DNA from: CAZDCD01 sp964503885
GTDB lineage: Bacteria; Bacteroidota; Bacteroidia; Bacteroidales; UBA10428
DNA: 64,000 nucleotides
Direction: 5' to 3'
Assembly: GCA_964503885.1 (NCBI GenBank)
Contig: CAZDCD010000009.1
Coordinates: 62,001-126,000, forward strand
Below are positions 1-8,568 of this stretch, piece by piece (position 1 is the stretch's first letter; the number at the start of each line of letters is the position of its first letter). The translations under genes and the position numbers were made by a program. Under the pieces are notes generated by a model that saw only the letters and a list, made by a program, of their open reading frames with translations, searched no databases and had not been told where the DNA came from.

Positions 1-2
1 TC

Positions 3-1187
3 GGATTTGATATCAATGAGAAGAGGATCAAAATGATGCAGAAAAATTCCGATCCTAGTGAAGAGCTTGATTCCTCGGAATTTGAAAATTCCGATATACA
101 GTTTACCTCTTTCCCGGAAGTACTGAAGCAAGCCAGGTTCCATATCATAGCAGTTCCGACACCTATCGATAAAAATAAACTACCTGACCTCGATCCGCTG
201 ATCTCGGCGACCCGAATTGTAGGATCGATCCTGAAAAAGGGCGATTATGTGGTTTACGAATCTACGGTTTATCCCGGGGCAACAGAAGATGACTGCATAC
301 CCGTTCTTGAAGAACTGTCCGGACTCAAATTCAATACCGATTTTAAAGTCGGATATTCACCTGAGAGAATAAATCCCGGGGATAAGGAGCATACCATAAA
401 AACCATTACCAAAGTGGTTTCGGGATGTGACTCTGAGTCGCTCGATGAAATTGCCAGGATCTATGAACTGGTAGTTGAAGCCGGAGTGTTCAGGGCATCT
501 TCCATTAAGGTAGCCGAAGCAGCAAAGATCATTGAAAATACACAGCGGGATGTTAACATTGCACTGATGAATGAACTATCTATGATCTTTAACAAAATGA
601 GCATCAATACTTATGAAGTACTCGAAGCTGCGGGAACAAAATGGAACTTTCTCAGGTTCTTTCCGGGCCTTGTCGGAGGTCATTGCATTGGCGTTGATCC
701 TTATTACCTGACATTCAAAGCCAGCGAGCTGGGACACTACGCACGGATGATAAATTCAGGAAGGGCTGTTAACGACGGTATGGGCGATTATATCGCCACC
801 GAACTTGTGAAGAAAATGATAAAGGCAAACAAAAACGTACTCAAAAGTAATGTGCTTGTCATGGGGGCAACCTTCAAAGAAGACGTAAGCGATATCCGCA
901 ATTCAAAAGTTGCCGACGTGGTGAACGGGTTGAAATCATACGGCATCAATGTTGATGTGACCGATCCGTTTGCCTCACCGGATGATCTTTATAAAGAATA
1001 TGGATTCAGGTTGATCGACCGGATAAAAGAAAAATACGATGCCATAGTATTGGCTGTGGCCCACCATGAGTATAAAGAATTAACAGAAGACTTTTTCAGA
1101 TCGCACCTTACCGAAAAGGGGATTCTGTTCGATATCAAAGGCATCTATCGTAAAGATATTTCAAAAATCACCTATTTAAGCCTCTGA
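3..1187 (+). CDS. UDP-N-acetyl-sugar 6-dehydrogenase (WbpA/TviB/WecC type), 5'-truncated by window edge
   Basis: This UDP-glucose/GDP-mannose dehydrogenase family enzyme oxidises the C6 hydroxyl of a UDP-N-acetylhexosamine to the uronate with two NAD+. The frame is open to the left edge: the first codons read GFDINEKRIK, the end of the first Rossmann beta-alpha-beta unit, so about 25 residues with the GxGxxG motif lie outside. Seen inside are the VPTP motif, the STVYPG segment and the catalytic loop GLVGGHCIGVDPYYL (Cys codon 684-686), followed by the C-terminal NAD/UDP domain with GATFKEDVSDIRNSK. The GGHCIGVDPYYL form is typical of the N-acetyl-sugar subgroup rather than UDP-glucose dehydrogenase. 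WlbA, aminotransferase and acetyltransferase genes nearby suggest that the product is UDP-GlcNAcA. The exact hexosamine is inferred. Confidence 0.88.
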   Translation, partial: GFDINEKRIKMMQKNSDPSEELDSSEFENSDIQFTSFPEVLKQARFHIIAVPTPIDKNKLPDLDPLISATRIVGSILKKGDYVVYESTVYPGATEDDCIPVLEELSGLKFNTDFKVGYSPERINPGDKEHTIKTITKVVSGCDSESLDEIARIYELVVEAGVFRASSIKVAEAAKIIENTQRDVNIALMNELSMIFNKMSINTYEVLEAAGTKWNFLRFFPGLVGGHCIGVDPYYLTFKASELGHYARMINSGRAVNDGMGDYIATELVKKMIKANKNVLKSNVLVMGATFKEDVSDIRNSKVADVVNGLKSYGINVDVTDPFASPDDLYKEYGFRLIDRIKEKYDAIVLAVAHHEYKELTEDFFRSHLTEKGILFDIKGIYRKDISKITYLSL

Positions 1188-1302
1188 TGAGCAATTATGA
1201 ATATCTTTATTGCCGGATAATCATCTTTTTTAATCGAATTCCATTAATTTTAATTCCTGTTTTTAATAAACTGGTCTTTCATTTCAATCACCATTTACTG
1301 CA

Positions 1303-2262
1303 ATGAAAAGAAAATCCGAAAATAATAATTTTGCATTAATAGGAGTAGGAGGATACATTGCAGTAAGGCATTTAAAAGCTATAAAAGAAACCGGAAATAA
1401 CCTTGTAGCTTCTCTGGATCCTTGTGATAGTGTAGGAATCATTGACTATTACTATCCTGACAGCGATTTTTTTGTTGAATTTGAGCGTTTTGACAGGCAT
1501 ATCGATAAGTTAAGGAGAATTGGCACACAGGTTGACTTTGTGAGCATCTGTTCCCCGAATTACCTGCACGATTCGCACATACGTTTTGCATTGCGGTCCG
1601 GAGCCAATGCAATTTGTGAGAAACCCATTGTCCTGAATCCCTGGAATATAGATGCTCTCTCGGAAATTGAGCAGGAATCCCGGAACAGTATTTTTACTAT
1701 ATTGCAGCTCAGGCTTCATCCTTCAATTATCGCACTTCATAAATCCATTCAACAGTCGCCTGGCAAGAAAAAACACGATATCGACCTTACTTATATCACA
1801 AGTCGTGGGCACTGGTATCATATCTCATGGAAGGGCGATATTCAGAAATCGGGAGGCATTGCAACAAATATTGGGGTGCATTTTTTCGATATGCTGATAT
1901 GGATTTTCGGGAAACCACAGAAAAATGTTGTGCATATTCTGGAGCGGGATAAGGCAGCTGGTTACCTGGAACTGGAAAATGCCAGGATCCGGTGGTTCCT
2001 GAGTATCGATTACACGGATATCCCCGATGAAGTGAAAAAAAGAGGCTTGAGAACCTACCGTTCAATCCTGATAAACCATAAGGAAATTGAATTCAGTGAC
2101 GGATTTACTGACTTACATACAAGAACTTACCAGGAAATATTGAATGGCAAAGGATTCGGACTGAAAGAATCAAAGACTTCGATAGAAACCGTTTATGATA
2201 TCAGAAATGCCAGGGCTATAGGCCTGAAAGGCGAGTATCACGAATTGTGTAAGAAAAAATAA
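1303..2262 (+). CDS. wlbA: UDP-N-acetylglucosaminuronate 3-dehydrogenase, Gfo/Idh/MocA family (WlbA/WbpB type)
   Basis: The likely role is NAD-dependent oxidation of C3 of UDP-GlcNAcA to the 3-keto sugar, the substrate of the aminotransferase encoded at 5798. The 319-residue protein has an N-terminal Rossmann start (ALIGVGGYIAVRHLKAI), the family VSICSPNYLH strand and the catalytic EKP motif (CEKPIVLNP). In its C-terminal sheet domain, NIGVHFFDMLIWIFG carries the conserved HxxD-type active-site helix. Length and motifs fit WlbA closely. It lies 115 bases after the dehydrogenase and 14 bases before gmd, all on one strand, so co-transcription is likely. The 3-keto product assignment rests on family knowledge and on the partner genes, since Gfo/Idh members vary in substrate. 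Confidence 0.82.
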   Translation: MKRKSENNNFALIGVGGYIAVRHLKAIKETGNNLVASLDPCDSVGIIDYYYPDSDFFVEFERFDRHIDKLRRIGTQVDFVSICSPNYLHDSHIRFALRSGANAICEKPIVLNPWNIDALSEIEQESRNSIFTILQLRLHPSIIALHKSIQQSPGKKKHDIDLTYITSRGHWYHISWKGDIQKSGGIATNIGVHFFDMLIWIFGKPQKNVVHILERDKAAGYLELENARIRWFLSIDYTDIPDEVKKRGLRTYRSILINHKEIEFSDGFTDLHTRTYQEILNGKGFGLKESKTSIETVYDIRNARAIGLKGEYHELCKKK

Positions 2263-2276
2263 TTGATACTATACTT

Positions 2277-3398
2277 ATGACAACAAAGAAAGTAGCTTTA
2301 ATCACAGGGATAACGGGCCAGGATGGCGCATACCTGGCCGAATATCTACTGAAAAAAGGATATGTTGTTCACGGAACCAAAAGACGTAGCTCGCTGTTTA
2401 ATACCGACCGGATCGACCACCTATATCTCGATCCTCATGTGGAAGACCGCAATTTTATCCTGCATTATGGCGATCTGACCGATTCAACCAACCTTATCAG
2501 GATTGTCCAGGAGACACAGCCGGATGAAATTTATAATCTTGCTGCCATGAGCCATGTTAAGGTTAGCTTTGACACTCCTGAATACACAGCCAATGCCGAT
2601 GGAATTGGGACGCTCAGGATACTGGAAGCGATCAGAATACTGGGACTGATCGACAAAACAAGAATATATCAAGCCTCCACAAGTGAGTTATACGGACTTG
2701 TTCAGGAGGTACCTCAAACAGAAAAAACTCCTTTTTATCCCAGAAGTCCTTATGCTGTAGCTAAATTATACGCATACTGGATCACTGTTAACTACAGGGA
2801 AGCATATCATTTGTTTGCATGCAACGGCATCCTTTTTAATCATGAATCGCCTATACGCGGAGAAACATTTGTCACCCGGAAAATTACCAGGGCCATTGCA
2901 CGGATTGTGTTGGGCCTTCAGGATAAATTCTATCTCGGTAACCTTTCATCGAGGAGGGATTGGGGTCATGCCAAAGATTATGTGCGGGCAATGTACCTGA
3001 TTCTTCAGCAGGATAAACCCGACGATTATGTAATTGCGACGGGTATAACAACCGAGATCAGGGATTTCGTAAAAATGGCATTCGCCGAGGTGAGTATCGA
3101 GATCGAATTCAGGGGCACCGGTGCTCAGGAAAAAGGATACATCAAATCCTGCTCCGATGAAAGATACCAGTTGCCGGCAGGTAAAGAAGTGCTGAGTGTT
3201 GATCCCAAGTATTTCCGGCCAACAGAGGTCGACCTGCTGATCGGGGATTCCACAAAGGCAAGAACAACCTTAAACTGGAAACCGGAATACGATCTGGCAG
3301 CCCTTATTAAAGATATGATCAGTTCAGACCTAAAACTGATGCAGAAAGAGCATTATCTGAAAAATGGCGGATACAGGACTTTGAATTATTTTGAATAA
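2277..3398 (+). CDS. gmd: GDP-mannose 4,6-dehydratase
   Basis: Gmd converts GDP-D-mannose to GDP-4-keto-6-deoxy-D-mannose, the first step to GDP-L-fucose and other 6-deoxy sugars. This short-chain dehydrogenase-fold protein of 373 residues starts with the dinucleotide motif TGITGQDGAYLAEYLL. It carries the GTKRRSS substrate loop, STSELYG, and the YAVAKLYAYW helix holding the Tyr-x-x-x-Lys catalytic pair. NHESPIRGETFVTRKITRA is a Gmd signature. The length matches the family. The next gene, fcl, supplies the second enzyme of the pathway, as is usual for this pair. Confidence 0.96.
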   Translation: MTTKKVALITGITGQDGAYLAEYLLKKGYVVHGTKRRSSLFNTDRIDHLYLDPHVEDRNFILHYGDLTDSTNLIRIVQETQPDEIYNLAAMSHVKVSFDTPEYTANADGIGTLRILEAIRILGLIDKTRIYQASTSELYGLVQEVPQTEKTPFYPRSPYAVAKLYAYWITVNYREAYHLFACNGILFNHESPIRGETFVTRKITRAIARIVLGLQDKFYLGNLSSRRDWGHAKDYVRAMYLILQQDKPDDYVIATGITTEIRDFVKMAFAEVSIEIEFRGTGAQEKGYIKSCSDERYQLPAGKEVLSVDPKYFRPTEVDLLIGDSTKARTTLNWKPEYDLAALIKDMISSDLKLMQKEHYLKNGGYRTLNYFE

Positions 3399-3423
3399 TC
3401 ATAAAATCTCAAACGGATCAGGC

Positions 3424-4545
3424 ATGGAAAAAAATTCCAGAATATACTTGGCAGGACATACAGGGCTGGTTGGCAGCAGCCTCATGAGAAATTTGGGGGA
3501 AAAAGGGTATTCGCATATCATTGCACGGACTATTGACGAACTCGATCTGACAAACCAGCGGGAAGTGGCCCGGTTTTTTGAAAAGGAGAAGCCTGAATAT
3601 GTTATGCTTGCCGCTGCCAAAGTGGGAGGTATAATAGCAAATAATACCTACAGGGGACAATTTATTTATGAAAACCTGATGATCCAGAACAATGTGATTC
3701 ATTGCAGTTATCTGAGTAGGGTAAAAAAATTGCTGTTTTTAGGGAGTTCATGCATTTATCCGAAAGAGGCCCCGCAACCCCTTAAAGAAAAATACATGCT
3801 TACCGGGACCCTTGAATATACAAACGAACCGTATGCCATTGCTAAGATTGCCGGCATTAAAATGTGTGAAAGTTATAACCTTCAGTACGGCACGAACTTT
3901 CTGGCCGTAATGCCCACAAACCTATACGGACCTAATGATAATTACGATCTCGAAAAATCGCATGTGCTGCCGGCTATAATACGTAAAATGCACCTGGGAA
4001 AGTGTTTAATAGAGAACGACTGGGATGCCATACGAAAAGACTTTAATAAAAGACCGATCGAAGGTATAGACGGAAATTCCACATCTATAGAAATTGGTGA
4101 AAAGATGGAAAAATACGGGATTTTCAGGCATTCATCAGCAGATGCACCTGTTACAGTTAAGCTTTGGGGGTCAGGAGCACCCAGAAGAGAATTTCTGCAC
4201 AGCGACGATCTGGCTGAAGCTTGTGTGTACATTATGGAGAACGTTGATTTTAAAGATACCATGAAACTCAAAGATCCACATGATATTACTTCACACGATA
4301 AGAATATTGAAATAAGAAATACGCACATAAATATCGGAACAGGCAAAGATATTACTGTAAAGGAACTGGCCTTTCTGATCAAGGATATTGTAGGATTTGA
4401 CGGAGTGATCGATTGGGATACTTCAAAACCCGATGGCACATTTCAGAAACTACTTAACGTAAAAAAAATCAACAAATTAGGCTGGAAAGAGCAAATATCG
4501 CTTGAAGATGGCATTCTGAAAATCTACGAGGCATACAGAAGCTGA
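3424..4545 (+). CDS. fcl: GDP-L-fucose synthase
   Basis: This bifunctional 3,5-epimerase/4-reductase makes GDP-L-fucose from the Gmd product. The GHTGLVGSSLMRNL nucleotide motif, LGSSCIYPKEAPQP and the catalytic YAIAKIAGIKMCESYN helix are all present. An insertion of roughly 50 residues after YGPNDNYDLEKSHVLPA, ending before VKLWGSGAPRREFLH, makes it longer than the E. coli enzyme; such an insertion occurs in many Bacteroidota Fcl proteins. I chose ATG 3424 because it gives the standard N-terminus next to the nucleotide-binding strand. An in-frame TTG at 3391 overlaps the end of gmd and would add 11 residues with no family support. Confidence 0.94.
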   Translation: MEKNSRIYLAGHTGLVGSSLMRNLGEKGYSHIIARTIDELDLTNQREVARFFEKEKPEYVMLAAAKVGGIIANNTYRGQFIYENLMIQNNVIHCSYLSRVKKLLFLGSSCIYPKEAPQPLKEKYMLTGTLEYTNEPYAIAKIAGIKMCESYNLQYGTNFLAVMPTNLYGPNDNYDLEKSHVLPAIIRKMHLGKCLIENDWDAIRKDFNKRPIEGIDGNSTSIEIGEKMEKYGIFRHSSADAPVTVKLWGSGAPRREFLHSDDLAEACVYIMENVDFKDTMKLKDPHDITSHDKNIEIRNTHINIGTGKDITVKELAFLIKDIVGFDGVIDWDTSKPDGTFQKLLNVKKINKLGWKEQISLEDGILKIYEAYRS

Positions 4546-4578
4546 ATGACATCTCTTCCGGCGCTCACCAAAACCGGA

Positions 4579-5589
4579 TCAGCCGTTGTTGCTTGCAATC
4601 CATACAGTTGATCCCAACTCTGACCGGTATGTCCTCAGTTCATTCAGCGCTCTGGTTTTATTATCGAAAGTGTCAAGGACGACCCTGTAAAAATCGTTCC
4701 CGGTTTTTATAACAACCGGGTGATAGCCTTTCTTCCGCAATTCCTCGGCTTGCCTCATCGCAAGATGCTCAAGGAGAAAACTGCCTGCCACAATTTGATA
4801 ATGTTCCTCTAGGCCTGAGCTCCTGTTATTGTAAACCTCCACCGGCTTAATCGCCGCCTGTGATCTTTCCCTGTATTGCAGCGCAGTTTGTTTTGAAGTG
4901 TTATCGCTTAGCTGTTCATCAATGGCTATCTGTGTACTGTCTTTTTTGGGAAGCTTCATCTGTCCGAATACGGTTTTATCGTTGTCATCCGAAGCAGATG
5001 CAGAGGGATTCCGTGTTTTTCCTGATCCGTTAAAAAGATCAGTACCTAACATCAGCAAAACAAAGATGGTCAGCAGGGTAACAACAATGCCTATTATTAA
5101 TACCGTTCCTGTCTTGTATGATTTCTTTTTTTCAATAATCCGTTCAGTACCTGCCTGTTCTTTCTTCTCAATATAGAGTTTCTTCTGTTTGAATGCAGAA
5201 AGACCGAACGAATCGATTAGGTAGTTTTCCGATTCAAATGGAAAAAAGATTAGCTTTTGATCATCAGTGTAGTTAAATGTTCCAATGCCATCAATAACGA
5301 ATTGCTGACCGCCGGCAAGAGAAACCGATAGTTTTTTAATAAATTCACCGATTGCCTGTTCGGCAGCTTCCGCAGGTATTTTTTCTTTAGTTGACACATA
5401 AGACACAAGAACCCCATTATCTTTCGTAAAGTCCTGCCTGAATATGATCTGTTTGGAGGGTGGGATAAACGACCCTGTATTCTTATCAACATATGCCGGT
5501 TTGTAATCGGTTTCAAATCCTCCGAAGCCCGGCAGAATAATACATTCGTTCCTAATTATCAATTCCTTTATGTACTTCGGTATGTCCAA
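4579..5589 (-). CDS. HU (CCDC81-type) plus SPOR domain membrane protein
   Basis: Residues 1 to about 135 resemble the paired prokaryotic CCDC81-like HU domains (LPGFGGFET, then FVIDGIGTFNY). A single transmembrane segment lies near residues 160-186, then a low-complexity linker, then a C-terminal SPOR domain from about residue 262 (HYQIVAGSF ... ARALNEL). SPOR domains bind denuded glycan strands of septal peptidoglycan, and the HU part would face the cytoplasm, so a link between DNA or the inner face and the division septum is possible. The start is TTG: the frame has a TGA just upstream, no nearby ATG exists, and AAGGAA sits about 8 bases before the TTG. The gene opposes the sugar genes on both sides. 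Function is not established. Confidence 0.82.
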   Translation of the reverse strand: MDIPKYIKELIIRNECIILPGFGGFETDYKPAYVDKNTGSFIPPSKQIIFRQDFTKDNGVLVSYVSTKEKIPAEAAEQAIGEFIKKLSVSLAGGQQFVIDGIGTFNYTDDQKLIFFPFESENYLIDSFGLSAFKQKKLYIEKKEQAGTERIIEKKKSYKTGTVLIIGIVVTLLTIFVLLMLGTDLFNGSGKTRNPSASASDDNDKTVFGQMKLPKKDSTQIAIDEQLSDNTSKQTALQYRERSQAAIKPVEVYNNRSSGLEEHYQIVAGSFLLEHLAMRQAEELRKKGYHPVVIKTGNDFYRVVLDTFDNKTRALNELRTYRSELGSTVWIASNNG

Positions 5590-5627
5590 CGGTCAATTCC
5601 TTTTAATGGTAACTCAACAAATTAGCT

Positions 5628-5635
5628 CAAAAATA
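5628..5635 (-). promoter_or_regulatory. Bacteroidota -7 element TATTTTTG for the HU-SPOR gene
   Basis: On the minus strand TATTTTTG matches the Bacteroidota -7 consensus TAnnTTTG, 38 bases before the TTG start at 5589. No TTG at the expected -33 spacing is seen, so this is a partial match only. Confidence 0.45.
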
Positions 5636-5797
5636 ATAAATAAATAATCAACGCTTCATTTTATGGATGTAAAGTTAAGGCGTATTAACCTTATAAATTA
5701 TTAGGCAAATTCATTACCATACACTATTTTAGCAATCCATTGAATGCTTTGGCAGCAAATTATTCATCCTGTTAAATTCAATACGAGTGCAAGCACC

Positions 5798-6934
5798 ATG
5801 AAAGAAATCCGAATGGTTGACCTGAAAACACAATACGATGTTTTAAAGCCCGAAATTTCAAAAGCCATTGAAGGTGTTCTTGAAAACACATCATTCATCA
5901 ACGGGCCACAGGTTGCTAAATTTGAGAATGAGCTTGCTGATTACCTTGGTGTTCCATACGTGATTTCCTGTGCGAATGGAACTGACGCGCTTCAGATTGC
6001 TTTGATGGCTCTGGGGCTTCAACCCGGTGATGAAGTGATCACTCCGGATTTTACTTTTGTTTCTACCATTGAGGTAATTGCTCTGTTGGGATTAACCCCG
6101 GTAATCATGGATGTTGATGCCGACACTTTTACGATTGATCCTGCATGCTTTGAAAAAGCCATAACGGGGAAAACCAGGGCCGTTATTCCTGTTCATTTAT
6201 TCGGACAATGTGCCGGTATGAATGACATTATGAAAATCGCTGCCAGGCATGGTATTGTTGTTATTGAAGATACGGCACAAGCTATGGGCGCCGACTTTTA
6301 CAGATCTCCGGAGCACATTTTAAAAGCAGGAACCATCGGTCATGTGGGATGCACTTCATTCTTCCCGTCAAAAAATCTTGCCTGTTATGGTGATGGTGGT
6401 GCACTATTTTCAGGAGATAAGAATTTGGCGGAGAAATGCAGGATTATTGCCAATCATGGGATGAAAACAAAATATTACCACGACATGATTGGCGTAAATT
6501 CACGGCTGGATACGATACAGGCGGCAATCCTCAGCATTAAATTGAAGAATCTTGATGCGTATATTCAGGCCAGGCAGCGTACCGCGGCATTTTATGATGC
6601 CGCTTTATCGGATATTCCTAAAATATCAATCCCTGTAAGAGCCAGGTATTCAAGCCATGTTTTTCATCAATACACCGTTAAACTGAATGTGCCGGAAAGG
6701 GAGGAACTGCAACATGACCTCCGGTTAAAGGGAATACCCACGATGATCTATTACCCTGTTCCCCTGCACCGGCAAAAGGCTTTTTCCTATCTCGGATGCC
6801 GGGATGAAGACTTTCCGGTGACCGAAGAATTGTGCCGGTCGGTGTTATCCCTTCCCATGCATACCGAGCTCGATGATGAACAGCTCACTTTCATTACAAA
6901 TACAGTAAAAGATTATTTAACAGGGACATCATGA
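5798..6934 (+). CDS. wbpE: UDP-3-keto-GlcNAcA aminotransferase, DegT/DnrJ/EryC1/StrS family (WbpE/WlbC type)
   Basis: This PLP-dependent sugar aminotransferase probably transfers an amino group from glutamate to the 3-keto group made by the WlbA-type enzyme. It has the family N-terminus MVDLKTQYDVLKPEI, the CANGTDALQIALMALGL cofactor-phosphate loop and the PVHLFGQCAGM and VIEDTAQAMGA strands. FFPSKNLACYGDGGAL carries the Schiff-base lysine. The C-terminal IPTMIYYPVPLHRQ is typical. ATG 5798 is preferred over ATG 5744, which would add 18 unaligned residues; ATG 5813 is another option. The stop overlaps the acetyltransferase start in an ATGA junction, so the two are translationally coupled. A TATTTTAG (5725-5732) could be a weak -7 element. 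Confidence 0.88.
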   Translation: MKEIRMVDLKTQYDVLKPEISKAIEGVLENTSFINGPQVAKFENELADYLGVPYVISCANGTDALQIALMALGLQPGDEVITPDFTFVSTIEVIALLGLTPVIMDVDADTFTIDPACFEKAITGKTRAVIPVHLFGQCAGMNDIMKIAARHGIVVIEDTAQAMGADFYRSPEHILKAGTIGHVGCTSFFPSKNLACYGDGGALFSGDKNLAEKCRIIANHGMKTKYYHDMIGVNSRLDTIQAAILSIKLKNLDAYIQARQRTAAFYDAALSDIPKISIPVRARYSSHVFHQYTVKLNVPEREELQHDLRLKGIPTMIYYPVPLHRQKAFSYLGCRDEDFPVTEELCRSVLSLPMHTELDDEQLTFITNTVKDYLTGTS

Positions 6935-7506
6935 AACAGGAATTTTTTGCGCATGAGACCGCAGTAATTGATGCTGATTGCGATATCGGAAAGGGAGTAA
7001 AGATATGGCACTTTTGTCACATCATGTCTGGCAGTAAGATCGGGGACAATTGCAATATCGGACAAAATGTGGTTGTATCTCCGGGAGTTGTCCTTGGAAG
7101 AAATGTAAAAGTGCAGAATAACGTTTCAGTATATACCGGTGTGGTATGCGAAGATGACGTTTTTTTAGGCCCTTCCATGGTTTTCACAAACATCGTTAAT
7201 CCGAGAAGTGCCATCATGAGAAAAGGCCAATATGTTAAAACCCTGGTGCGGAAGGGGGCAACCATAGGTGCAAATGCGACAATACTTTGTGGAAACTCTA
7301 TTGGCAGGTTTGCTTTTATCGGTGCCGGTGCTGTGGTAACCAGGGATGTGCCTTCCTATGCACTGGTGATTGGTAATCCGGCCCGGCAGGTTGGGTGGAT
7401 GAGCGAATACGGACATAAGCTGGTTTTTGATGAGTCCGGAATTGCGGAATGTCCCGAAAGTAAGGAACGGTATGAACTCAGAAACAATGAAGTGGTAAAA
7501 GTATAA
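6931..7506 (+). CDS. wbpD: UDP-GlcNAc3NA N-acetyltransferase, left-handed beta-helix (WbpD/WlbB type)
   Basis: This acetyl-CoA-dependent transferase acetylates the new 3-amino group to give UDP-GlcNAc3NAcA. The 191 residues show hexapeptide repeats of a left-handed beta-helix (KIGDNCNIGQNVVVSPGV, GATIGANATILCGNSIG), the HFCHIMSG segment near residue 30 and the FTNIVNPRSAIMRKG loop found in WlbB/WbpD. VVTRDVPSYALVIGNPARQVGW closes the helix domain. The gene begins inside the stop of the aminotransferase gene. Together with the genes at 3, 1303 and 5798 it completes the route from UDP-GlcNAc; the WbpI-type 2-epimerase to the manno form is not in the window. Confidence 0.88.
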   Translation: MKQEFFAHETAVIDADCDIGKGVKIWHFCHIMSGSKIGDNCNIGQNVVVSPGVVLGRNVKVQNNVSVYTGVVCEDDVFLGPSMVFTNIVNPRSAIMRKGQYVKTLVRKGATIGANATILCGNSIGRFAFIGAGAVVTRDVPSYALVIGNPARQVGWMSEYGHKLVFDESGIAECPESKERYELRNNEVVKV

Positions 7507-7522
7507 ATACCAGGAGATACCA

Positions 7523-8548
7523 ATGAAAACACAGATCCTTTTAACCGGCGGAACAGGATACATCGGCTCTCATACCGCAGTGGAACTGATTGAAGCCGGA
7601 TTTGAGACGATTATTGTGGACAATCTGTCCAATTCAAAGATAGATGTGCTTAATGGCATCGAAAAAATTACAGGTGTCAGACCCCGTTTTGAGAATTTTG
7701 ATTTATGCGATAAGGCCAGAGTGAGCAATTTCTGCTCTGCAAATCCCGATATTAAGGCCATTATTCACTTTGCTGCCCTGAAAGCTGTCGGCGAATCGGT
7801 TGAAAAACCACTTGAATACTATTTCAACAATATTGTTTCACTGCTCAACCTGTTATCTGCAATGCATGAATATGAAATCCCGGATTTGGTTTTTTCATCG
7901 TCGTGCACGGTATACGGACTACCAGACATACTGCCCGTAACAGAATATTCACCCGTCAAAAAAGCAAATTCTCCCTACGGCAATACAAAACAGATCTCAG
8001 AGGAAATTATTGCAGATACCCTTCATGCATGTACAAATTTAAATGGTATATCGCTCAGGTATTTCAATCCGATCGGAGCCCATAAATCGGCGTTGATCGG
8101 GGAACTGCCCCTGGGTATTCCTTTAAATCTGGTGCCTTTTCTAACCCAGACTGCCATAGGCGTAAGAAAGGAATTGCTTGTATACGGAAACGATTACAAC
8201 ACCCATGACGGCACCGGTGTAAGGGATTATATTAATGTCGTTGATCTGGCCAGGGCACATGTTGTTGCGGTTTCCAGATTGCTCGGCGGAAAAAATAAGA
8301 AACAATACGAGGTGTTTAACCTTGGAACAGGAAAAGGATTATCGGTCATGGATATTATCAATACCTTCAGGAAAGTAACGGGTCAGAAGATAAACTTTCG
8401 CATTGTAAACCGCAGACCCGGTGATATCGACATGGTATATGCAGATACAACTCAGGCAAATACAGAACTTGGCTGGAAGGCTGAAATTCCCCTTGAGGAG
8501 ACCTTACTGTCGGCCTGGAACTGGGAGAGAAATATACACAACACCTGA
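7523..8548 (+). CDS. galE: UDP-glucose 4-epimerase
   Basis: GalE interconverts UDP-glucose and UDP-galactose (sometimes the N-acetyl forms) with tightly bound NAD+. It starts with the TGGTGYIGSHTAVELIEAG nucleotide motif and has the VDNLSNS loop, the FAALKAVGESV strand, SSSCTVYG and SPYGNTKQISEEI with the Tyr-x-x-x-Lys pair. The C-terminal RRPGDIDMVYAD segment is the GalE uridine/sugar region. At 341 residues it is standard length. A good ribosome site (caggag) lies upstream of the ATG, 16 bases after the acetyltransferase stop. Confidence 0.95.
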   Translation: MKTQILLTGGTGYIGSHTAVELIEAGFETIIVDNLSNSKIDVLNGIEKITGVRPRFENFDLCDKARVSNFCSANPDIKAIIHFAALKAVGESVEKPLEYYFNNIVSLLNLLSAMHEYEIPDLVFSSSCTVYGLPDILPVTEYSPVKKANSPYGNTKQISEEIIADTLHACTNLNGISLRYFNPIGAHKSALIGELPLGIPLNLVPFLTQTAIGVRKELLVYGNDYNTHDGTGVRDYINVVDLARAHVVAVSRLLGGKNKKQYEVFNLGTGKGLSVMDIINTFRKVTGQKINFRIVNRRPGDIDMVYADTTQANTELGWKAEIPLEETLLSAWNWERNIHNT

Positions 8549-8568
8549 TATATAAACTGAATTGCCGA

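Noticed and set aside
3391..3423. TTG start giving Fcl an 11-residue longer N-terminus
   Set aside because: The extension overlaps gmd and has no family support; ATG 3424 gives the standard start.
3942..4439. Open frame of 165 codons on the minus strand inside fcl
   Set aside because: It lies wholly antisense to a confident fcl, has low-complexity Ser/Phe/Ile-rich text and no family match.
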